DNA from: Pseudonocardia sp.
Lineage (GTDB): Bacteria > Actinomycetota > Actinomycetes > Mycobacteriales > Pseudonocardiaceae
Direction: 5' to 3'
Assembly (NCBI GenBank): GCA_030147065.1
Contig: JASLAP010000431.1
Coordinates: 1-6,024 of the forward strand
Length of the DNA stretch: 6,024 nucleotides
Below the pieces are notes generated by a model. That model had not been told where the DNA came from. It saw nothing but the letters and a program-made list of their open reading frames with translations, and did not search any database. Both the position numbers and the translations under genes were made by a program. Below are positions 1-5,369 of the stretch, in pieces; the first letter of the stretch is position 1; every line of letters starts with the position of its first letter.

Positions 1-1540
1 GCCGGTCGCGGGCGCCGGCGGCGAGCCGCAGCGGGTCGGGCCGCAGCAGCGAGACCGCGGCCAGGGCCGCGCCGCCCGCGCAGAGCGCCAGGTAGGGCCA
101 GTTGTAGAGGGCGTCCTCGCCGTTCGGGTAGTAGACGATGACCAGCATCAGCGAGACGAACACGGCGATCGCCATCGCCCGGCGGGTCCAGGCGACCATG
201 GCCAGCAGGGCCATCCCCCAGCTCAGGTACCAGGGCAGCGTCGCGGGCGACAGCACCGCCACCGCCAGCAGCACGATCCCGGCCCGGCGGACCGCGTCCG
301 GGCCGCCCTCCCGGGCCGCCCACCACTGCCGGCCGATGATCCACACCAGCAGGGCGCCGCCGATCGCCCGGGTCACGTTGATGAACGGCTGCTTGTCCAC
401 GCCGGCGAACAGCGAGGTCAGGCTGTACAGGATCTCGCCGACCGCGGTCGGGACCGACATCCAGTTCACGATCATCGACGGGGCGCTCAGCGCCGGCAGC
501 CAGCCCAGGTCGACCCGCGCCGCCAGCGTGCACGCGGCGAACACCACGGTGAACACCCCGAGCCCGGCGAACACCGCCTTGACGATCCGGGTGCGCAGCG
601 GGCCCGCCAGCTGCCCGGCCCAGACCAGCACCAGGAACGGCAGCGCGACCCCGGCGCTGGCCTTCACCGCCATCGCCGCGCTGACCAGCGCGATGCCCCA
701 CACCGGCGCGCCGCGCAGGGTGAGCAGCGCCCCGGCGGCCAGCATCCCGACCACCAGCAGGTCGTTGTGCCCGCCGCCGATCATGTGGATGACCATCATC
801 GGGTTGGCCACGGCGAGCCACAGCGCCAGCGCCGGGCGCCCGCCCAGCCGGCGGCTCAGCTCGGGCAGCGCCCACAGCAGCAGGGCCAGCCCCGGCAGCA
901 TGGCCAGCCGCATCAGCAGCACGCCGAGGATGACGTTGTCGCCGACCACCGCGGTGACCGACTTGGCCAGCAGGATGAACAGCGGCCCGTAGGGCGCCGG
1001 GGTGCCCTGCCAGAAGTAGTGCACGTTGTCGGTGAAGACCCCGGGCATGGCCTCCGGGCCCACCGCGTAGGGGTCGAACCCGGCCAGCGGCAGCCCGCCC
1101 TGGGCGAGGTAGCTGAACACGTCGCGGGTGAACAGCGGCGGGCCGAACAGCATCGGCGCCGACCAGACCAGCGCGGTGGTCAGCACCGCGCGCCCGCCGA
1201 CCCGGTGGGCGAGGACATCGCGGCCCAGCCGGATCCACGCCCAGGCCATCAGCGCGACCCCGGCGTAGATCATGATCGCGGCGAGCTGCTGGCCGTGCCC
1301 GTAGCGCCAGAAGCCCAGCGGCGAGTTGGTCAGCAGCGGGTCGTGGACCAGCACCCCGCCGGCGCCGAAGCTGCCCACCAGCATCAGCAGGGACGCGGTC
1401 AGGCCGAGCAGCAGGGGACCCCGGGGCGGGTTGCCGAACCGCGGCCGGGCGGCGTCGGGGGCCGCCGGCCGGGACGGCTGCGGGGTCGCGTCCGGCCCTG
1501 CCGGCCGGTCGTCCGATGGTGAGTCCATGACGCGATCCAT
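1..1540 (-). CDS. mptA: MptA-like alpha-(1->6)-mannopyranosyltransferase, GT-C membrane protein (3' end outside window)
   Basis: The reverse strand is open from ATG 1540 to the window edge (513 codons, no stop), so the C-terminus is cut off. Residues 1-40 are a Pro/Ala/Asp-rich, probably disordered cytosolic tail. The rest is about a dozen hydrophobic segments, beginning near residues 42-65, 86-105 and 116-134. The first extracytoplasmic loop holds TRDVFSYLAQG (138-148) followed by GFDPYAVGP (154-162), the arrangement of actinobacterial polyprenyl-phosphate-mannose-dependent transferases. HND (258-260) and PWYLSW (436-441) are further family-like motifs. Known family role: extension of the alpha-1,6-mannan backbone of lipomannan/lipoarabinomannan on the outer face of the membrane. 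TIGR03459 (carotene biosynthesis associated membrane protein) describes such proteins beside crtE/crtI, as here. MptA rather than MptB is inferred from this context and from Rv2174-like synteny. A second in-frame ATG at 1528 is an alternative start; neither has a strong Shine-Dalgarno. It lies 16 nt after crtI and is probably cotranscribed. Confidence 0.85.
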   Translation of the reverse strand, partial: MDRVMDSPSDDRPAGPDATPQPSRPAAPDAARPRFGNPPRGPLLLGLTASLLMLVGSFGAGGVLVHDPLLTNSPLGFWRYGHGQQLAAIMIYAGVALMAWAWIRLGRDVLAHRVGGRAVLTTALVWSAPMLFGPPLFTRDVFSYLAQGGLPLAGFDPYAVGPEAMPGVFTDNVHYFWQGTPAPYGPLFILLAKSVTAVVGDNVILGVLLMRLAMLPGLALLLWALPELSRRLGGRPALALWLAVANPMMVIHMIGGGHNDLLVVGMLAAGALLTLRGAPVWGIALVSAAMAVKASAGVALPFLVLVWAGQLAGPLRTRIVKAVFAGLGVFTVVFAACTLAARVDLGWLPALSAPSMIVNWMSVPTAVGEILYSLTSLFAGVDKQPFINVTRAIGGALLVWIIGRQWWAAREGGPDAVRRAGIVLLAVAVLSPATLPWYLSWGMALLAMVAWTRRAMAIAVFVSLMLVIVYYPNGEDALYNWPYLALCAGGAALAAVSLLRPDPLRLAAGARDR

Positions 1541-1556
1541 GCTCGCACGCCCGGGG

Positions 1557-3137
1557 TCAGGTGGTGGTGGGTACCCTACGCGCCCGCGCGGGCCCGGTGA
1601 TCCGCTCGGCCGCCAGCCGCCCGGAGATCAGCACCGGCGGGATCCCGACCCCCGGGGTGGTGCCGCAGCCGGCCAGCACGACGTTCTCCAGCCCGCGCAC
1701 CAGGTTCCGCGGCCGGAACGGGCCGGTCTGGGCCAGGGTGTGGGCCACCGAGAACGGGGTGCCCGCGGCCATCCCCTGGGCGGCCCAGTCGGCCGGGGTG
1801 ACCAGCCGGGAGATCTCCACGTCACCGGCCAGCTCGCCGAGGCCGGGATGGCCGCGGCGGTCCAGTTCGGCGAGCAGCTCGTCGCGGTAGGCCGGGCCGA
1901 CCCGGGCCCAGTCGATGTCCCCGCGGTCCAGGTTGGGGCAGGGGGCCAGCACGAACAGCAGGTCGCGGCCGTCGGGGGCGAGCCCGGGATCGGTCGCGGT
2001 CGGCCGGGTGACCAGCAGCGACGGGTCGGTCATCAGCCGGCCGTCGGTGATGATCTCGCGGAAGGTGGACTTCCACGCTCGCCCGAAGGAGATCGTGTGG
2101 TGGGCCACCTCCGGGCGCCGGCTGCGCAGCCCGGCGTGCAGGACGACGGCGCTGGGGGAGTACTGCAGCGGCACGATCCGGCGCGGCGCCCGGCCCAGCA
2201 GCCGGTGCACGACGGGCAGGTCCGGGGTGAGCACCACGGCGTCGCACGCGGTCCGGTCGGTGTCCCTGCCTGTCTCGCGGCCGGTGTCGCTGCCGGCCGC
2301 GGCGTCGGTGGCCCGGTGCCGCAGCGCGACCACCCGCCCGTCGCGCCGCTCCAGGCCGGTCACGGTGCGCCCGTAGTGGATCTCTGCCCCGGCCGCGACG
2401 GCCGCGTCGGCCAGCGCCGCCCCGACCTGGCGCATGCCGCCGCGCGGGAAGAACACCCCGCCCACGGTGTCCATGTAGGAGATCACGCCGTAGGCGCCCA
2501 GCGCCCGGTCCGGCGGGACCCCGGCGTAGAGCGCCTGGAAGGAGAAGATCCGCTGCAGCCGCTCGTCGGGCAGCATCCGGGCGACCTGCGGCCCGAGCCG
2601 GCCGAACCCGCCCAGCGCGGCCAGCCGCGCCAGGTCCGGGCCGAGCAGGCCCACCGGGGAGTCCATGTTGGCCCCGATGAACGAGTCGATCTCGGCCCGG
2701 TACAGGTCGGTCAGCCAGGTCCGCAGCTTCCGGTAGCCGGCCGCCGAGTCCGGTCCGCAGACCCGGCGGACCTCGGCCTCCATCGCCTCGGCGTCGGTGT
2801 GCACGTCGATGCTGGAGCCGTCGGCGAAGTAGGTGCGGTAGCCGGGGTCCAGCTCGACCAGGTCGAGCCGCTCGACGGCCTTCTCGCCGACCGCGGCGAA
2901 GGCCTCGTCGAGCAACGAGGGCATGGTCAGCACGGTCGGACCGGGGTCGACCCGGTAGGTGCCGTGCTCGGTCTCCAGGTCCAGCCGGCCGGCCCGGCCG
3001 CCGGGGTGGTCGGCGCGCTCGAGCAGGGTCACCCGGCGTCCGGCGCCGAGCAGGTGCAGCGTGGTGGTCAGGCCGGCCAGCCCGGCACCCACCACGACCA
3101 CGTGGTCGGTGCGGCCGGGTACCCGTCGGGTCGCCAT
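1557..3137 (-). CDS. crtI: CrtI-type phytoene desaturase (FAD-dependent)
   Basis: 526 residues, a normal length for bacterial CrtI. The N-terminus has the dinucleotide-binding fold: VVVGAGLAGL (14-23, GxGxxG), an acidic ribose-binding residue in LLERADHPGGRAG (E40), then DPGPTVLTMPSLL (64-76). Mid-protein FQALYAGVPP (200-209) and GGVFFPRGGMRQV (226-238) are typical. The C-terminus carries the bacterial phytoene dehydrogenase signature around NVVLAGCGTTPGVGIPP (485-501) with a following Gly-Arg-Leu-Ala-Ala helix. Family role: successive desaturation of 15-cis-phytoene toward neurosporene or lycopene at the membrane; the number of steps cannot be read from sequence. ATG 3137 is chosen because the GAGL fold begins 13 residues in and GGGGGA (3152-3147) sits 9 nt upstream. 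The same frame stays open upstream through much of crtE, but that extension is crtE read out of frame. Residues 282-295 form a short Thr/Asp/Arg-rich repeat in a variable loop. It lies 16 nt after crtE, and mptA follows after 16 nt. No crtB is in view. Confidence 0.93.
   Translation of the reverse strand: MATRRVPGRTDHVVVVGAGLAGLTTTLHLLGAGRRVTLLERADHPGGRAGRLDLETEHGTYRVDPGPTVLTMPSLLDEAFAAVGEKAVERLDLVELDPGYRTYFADGSSIDVHTDAEAMEAEVRRVCGPDSAAGYRKLRTWLTDLYRAEIDSFIGANMDSPVGLLGPDLARLAALGGFGRLGPQVARMLPDERLQRIFSFQALYAGVPPDRALGAYGVISYMDTVGGVFFPRGGMRQVGAALADAAVAAGAEIHYGRTVTGLERRDGRVVALRHRATDAAAGSDTGRETGRDTDRTACDAVVLTPDLPVVHRLLGRAPRRIVPLQYSPSAVVLHAGLRSRRPEVAHHTISFGRAWKSTFREIITDGRLMTDPSLLVTRPTATDPGLAPDGRDLLFVLAPCPNLDRGDIDWARVGPAYRDELLAELDRRGHPGLGELAGDVEISRLVTPADWAAQGMAAGTPFSVAHTLAQTGPFRPRNLVRGLENVVLAGCGTTPGVGIPPVLISGRLAAERITGPARARRVPTTT
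2258..2294 (-). repeat. Short direct repeat inside crtI (13 bp, period 24)
   Basis: CGGTGTCCCTGCC (2258-2270, plus strand) recurs as CGGTGTCGCTGCC (2282-2294), 12 of 13 bases identical and 24 bp apart, so the unit is exactly 8 codons and the frame is kept. On the coding strand it encodes the GSDTGRETGRDTDR loop of CrtI. It lies between the variable strand after GRVVALRHRA and the conserved CDAVVLTPDLP. An in-frame slippage duplication in a surface loop is the simplest explanation, and it is unlikely to affect catalysis. Confidence 0.55.
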
Positions 3138-3153
3138 CGCGGTCAGTCCCCCG

Positions 3154-4299
3154 TCAGCTCTGTCGCCGGGTGGCGGTGACGGCCAGCTCGGCCAGCCGGG
3201 AGGCGGCCGGCTCGGCCACCGGGGCGGCGTCCAGCGCGTCCAGCGCGGAGCCGGTGAGCTCGCTGATCCGCTGCTCGACCGCGTGCACCGCGCCCAGCTC
3301 GACGAGCAGCTCGCGGACCCGGGCCACCCCCTCGGCGTCCAGGTCGGGGGCGCCGACCGCGGCGTCCACCGCGGCCCGGGCCCGCTCGCGGCCCTGCTCG
3401 CCGGCCCGTTCCATGGCCACGGCCAGCAGCAGGGTGCGCTTGCCCTCGCGCAGGTCGTCGCCGGCCGGCTTGCCGGTGACCGCCGGGTCGCCGAACACCC
3501 CGAGCAGGTCGTCGCGCAGCTGGAAGGCCACCCCGATGTCGGCGCCGAACCGGCGGTAGGCGGCCACCAGATCCGGGTCGGCCCCGGCGACCGCGGCCCC
3601 CAGGTGCAGCGGGCGCTCCACGGTGTAGGCGGCGGTCTTGTACCGGTCGATCTGCAGCGCGGCCCGGGGCGAGGAGTCCCCGGTGGCCTGGTGCAGCACG
3701 TCGAGGAACTGGCCGCCGAGCACCTCGGTGCGCATCGCCTCCCACGGCGCGGCCACCCGGGCCATCGCCTCGGCCGGCAGGCCGGCGGCGCGCAGCATGT
3801 CGTCGGCCCAGACCAGGGCCAGGTCACCGAGCAGGATGGCCGCCGCGGCGCCGTAGCGCGCCGGGCGCCCGCGCCACCGGGAGTCGGCGTGGCGCCGGGC
3901 GAAGTCGACGTGCACGGTGGGCCGGCCGCGCCGGGTGGCCGAGGCGTCCATCAGGTCGTCGTGGATGAGCGCGCAGCCCTGGATCAGCTCCAGCGCGCTG
4001 ATCGCGCGGACCACCGCGGCCGCCTCCGGGGCGTCCGGGGACCCGCCCGCGCCGCGCCAGCCCCACCAGGCGAAGGTGGGCCGGATCCGCTTGCCGCCGG
4101 ACAGCACGAAGTCGGCCAGCGCCTCGGTCGCCTCGGCGAAGGCCGGATCGATGTCGCCCGCCAGGGCCGTCCTGGCCTGCAAGTACATCGTCAGCTCGGA
4201 CTGCACGGCGGCCAGCAGGCGGTCATCGGTCGGAGGCACCGGGCGGTAGCCGTCGGGGTCCGGCGCGACGATGACGTCCAGGCCGGTGGGCCTGCTCAC
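3154..4299 (-). CDS. crtE: Polyprenyl diphosphate synthase, GGPP synthase-like (crtE/idsA2 type)
   Basis: 381 residues of a trans-isoprenyl diphosphate synthase, which condenses IPP with allylic diphosphates (GPP, FPP, GGPP or longer) in the cytosol. Motifs in order: GGKRIRP (68-74), the first Asp-rich motif in ALIHDDLMD (DDxxD, 114-118), RRGRPTVH (123-130), GQFLD (196-200), a lysine in RYKTAAYTVERP (219-230), and FQLRDDLLGVFGDP (259-272). The second Asp-rich motif is DDLLG rather than DDxxD, a variant common in actinobacterial members. Residues 4 and 5 before the first motif are small (A110, C109), which leaves room for a chain beyond FPP, so GGPP is a reasonable product (inference). GTG 4299 is supported by GGAG 6 nt upstream. 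It is the first gene of the minus-strand operon; crtI starts 16 nt after its stop. The position beside metF matches idsA2 (Rv2173) of M. tuberculosis, so idsA2 is an equally valid name. Confidence 0.93.
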   Translation of the reverse strand: MSRPTGLDVIVAPDPDGYRPVPPTDDRLLAAVQSELTMYLQARTALAGDIDPAFAEATEALADFVLSGGKRIRPTFAWWGWRGAGGSPDAPEAAAVVRAISALELIQGCALIHDDLMDASATRRGRPTVHVDFARRHADSRWRGRPARYGAAAAILLGDLALVWADDMLRAAGLPAEAMARVAAPWEAMRTEVLGGQFLDVLHQATGDSSPRAALQIDRYKTAAYTVERPLHLGAAVAGADPDLVAAYRRFGADIGVAFQLRDDLLGVFGDPAVTGKPAGDDLREGKRTLLLAVAMERAGEQGRERARAAVDAAVGAPDLDAEGVARVRELLVELGAVHAVEQRISELTGSALDALDAAPVAEPAASRLAELAVTATRRQS

Positions 4300-4305
4300 C
4301 GGGTG

Positions 4306-4309
4306 CTCC
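4306..4309 (-). promoter_or_regulatory. Shine-Dalgarno GGAG of crtE
   Basis: On the minus strand GGAG (4309-4306) is separated by 6 nt from GTG at 4299-4297. No ATG lies nearby in this frame, so this site fixes the GTG start of the prenyl synthase. Confidence 0.6.
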
Positions 4310-4360
4310 GGACGAGCGGCGGACCGGGCTGGAGGGGGAGCGGGCGTGGCACTTGCAGAG

Positions 4361-4366
4361 AGTATC
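4361..4366 (-). promoter_or_regulatory. Candidate -10 box for the crtE-crtI-mptA operon
   Basis: The minus strand reads GATACT at 4366-4361, matching four of six bases of TATAAT and the most AT-rich hexamer on this strand of the divergent region. Transcription would begin near 4354, giving a leader of about 55 nt before the crtE GTG. No convincing -35 element lies 16-18 bp upstream. This is a weak prediction resting on composition and position only. Confidence 0.3.
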
Positions 4367-4407
4367 GGCGCGGGCGGACTCCGGCGCGTCGACGGAACCG
4401 GCGCCCG

Positions 4408-4413
4408 TAGGCT
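4408..4413 (+). promoter_or_regulatory. Candidate -10 box for metF, leaderless-type spacing
   Basis: TAGGCT (4408-4413) fits the actinobacterial TANNNT -10 pattern. Six bases later comes GTG at 4420, exactly where the transcript would be expected to begin, the arrangement seen in leaderless actinobacterial mRNAs. There is no recognisable -35, which is common for such promoters. The first codon of the RNA would be that of the 17-residue upstream frame, with metF 50 nt downstream. Confidence 0.5.
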
Positions 4414-4419
4414 GTACCC

Positions 4420-4473
4420 GTGAAGGTGACCCGCGGTGCCCCGTCGACGACAGTGGTGAGAGTGGTCCGGTGA
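4420..4473 (+). CDS. Possible 17-residue leader peptide / uORF overlapping the metF start
   Basis: GTG 4420 opens a frame reading MKVTRGAPSTTVVRVVR and ends at TGA 4471-4473. The stop shares TG with the metF start codon (G4470-T-G), giving a GTGA overlap typical of translational coupling. It would be the first codon of a leaderless RNA driven by TAGGCT at 4408. The peptide is basic, Val/Thr-rich, and has no Cys, Trp or Met run that would suggest classical attenuation. It matches no family I recognise. Ribosomes ending here would sit directly on the metF start. It could instead be chance: 18 codons without a stop are easy to get in DNA this GC-rich. Confidence 0.4.
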   Translation: MKVTRGAPSTTVVRVVR

Positions 4474-4480
4474 AGGTCAC
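4420..4480 (+). repeat. Imperfect direct repeat of the uORF start and the metF start, 50 bp apart
   Basis: GTGAAGGTGAC (4420-4430) and GTGAAGGTCAC (4470-4480) match at 10 of 11 positions and each begins with a GTG start encoding MKVT. The flanks agree only partly, so this is either an old local duplication of the start region or coincidence. Confidence 0.4.
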
Positions 4481-5369
4481 GGAGCGGATCTGCGCCGACC
4501 GCCCGGTGTTCTCGGTGGAGTTCTTCCCGCCCAAGGACGCGGCCGGGGAGGCCGAGCTCTGGCGCGCCATCCGCCGGTTGGAACCGCTGGACCCGGCCTT
4601 CGTGTCGGTGACCTACGGCGCCGGCGGGTCGAGCCGCGACCGCACCATCCGCACCACCGCCCGGATCGCCACCGACACCACGCTGGTGCCGATGGCCCAC
4701 CTGACCGCGGTCTCGCACAGCGTGGCCGAGCTGCGCCAGGTGGTCGGCGCCTACGCCGCGGCCGGCATCCGCAACGTGCTGGCGGTGCGCGGCGACCCCC
4801 CCGGCGACCCGCTGGGCGAGTGGGTCCCGCACCCGCAGGGGCTGTCCTACGCCGACGAGCTGGTCTCGCTGGTGCGCCGGCTGGGCGACTTCTGCGTCGG
4901 GGTGGCCGCGTTCCCGTACGGGCACCCGCGCTCGGCGGACCCCGACACCGACCTGGCCCGGCTGCTGGCCAAGATCCGGGCCGGCGCCGACTTCGCGATC
5001 AGCCAGCTGTTCCTGGAGCCCGAGGGCTTCCTGCGGCTGCGCGACCGGCTGGCCGCGGCCGGCTGCGACGTGCCGCTGCTGCCCGGGATCATGCCGTTGA
5101 CCACGGTGCGCACCCTGAGCCGCGGGCCGGAGCTGTCCGGCGCGCCGCTGCCGCCGGCCCTGGTGGAACGGATGGAGCGCTACGCCGACGACCCGGCCGC
5201 GTTCCGCGCCGCCGGCATGGACGTCACCGCCGAGCTGTGCTCGCGGCTGCTCGACGAGGGCGTGCGCGGGCTGCACTTCTACACGCTCAACCGGTCCACG
5301 GCGACCGCCGAGCTGGTGCACCGGCTCGGCCTGGCCGCCCGGGAGCGGGTCAGCGTGCCGGTGGGCTGA
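4470..5369 (+). CDS. metF: 5,10-methylenetetrahydrofolate reductase
   Basis: 299 residues, the usual length of a bacterial single-domain MetF (a TIM barrel with no regulatory domain). It reduces 5,10-methylene-THF to 5-methyl-THF, the methyl donor for methionine synthase, in the cytosol. Motifs: FSVEFFPPK (14-22), whose Glu17 corresponds to catalytic Glu28 of E. coli MetF; VSVTYGAGGSSRDRT (45-59); MAHLT (75-79); NVLAVRGDPPGDP (102-114), with the RGD aspartate; FAISQLFLEPE (175-185); LPGIMPL (204-210); and a C-terminal GLHFYTLNR (267-275). GTG 4470 is chosen because it places the EFFPP strand near residue 17 as in homologues. A GAG-rich stretch at 4458-4462 could serve as a weak ribosome site. 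A longer frame from TTG 4353 is open but lacks family similarity. It is divergent from crtE and overlaps the last 20 bp of the convergent lppM gene. The neighbour pair metF and prenyl synthase recalls Rv2172c-Rv2173. Confidence 0.95.
   Translation: MKVTERICADRPVFSVEFFPPKDAAGEAELWRAIRRLEPLDPAFVSVTYGAGGSSRDRTIRTTARIATDTTLVPMAHLTAVSHSVAELRQVVGAYAAAGIRNVLAVRGDPPGDPLGEWVPHPQGLSYADELVSLVRRLGDFCVGVAAFPYGHPRSADPDTDLARLLAKIRAGADFAISQLFLEPEGFLRLRDRLAAAGCDVPLLPGIMPLTTVRTLSRGPELSGAPLPPALVERMERYADDPAAFRAAGMDVTAELCSRLLDEGVRGLHFYTLNRSTATAELVHRLGLAARERVSVPVG

Noticed and set aside
1541..3153. Equal 16-nt gaps (3138-3153 and 1541-1556) as a conserved intergenic element
   Set aside because: The two gaps share length but not sequence. 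Short gaps of this size are common in operons.
1326..3179. Plus-strand open frame of 617 codons, and other long plus-strand frames over positions 138-4410
   Set aside because: They lie antisense to crtE, crtI and mptA, whose protein motifs are unmistakable. Their translations are Gly/Arg/Pro/Gln-rich with no domain, as expected for antisense frames in DNA with GC-rich third codon positions.
1557..3827. A 756-codon minus-strand frame suggesting a crtE-crtI fusion or a long N-terminal extension of CrtI
   Set aside because: The extra 230 codons are crtE read out of frame (Pro/Arg/Trp/Ser-rich, no homology). The CrtI fold begins just after ATG 3137, which has its own Shine-Dalgarno.
4353..4469. 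N-terminal extension of MetF from TTG 4353
   Set aside because: The 39 added residues are not MetF-like, and the extension would run through the likely promoter and across the divergent region. GTG 4470 gives a family-length protein.
4223..4570. 115-codon minus-strand frame across the divergent region
   Set aside because: It overlaps both the metF start and the crtE start in a different frame, has no recognisable motif and no ribosome site, and would leave no room for either promoter.
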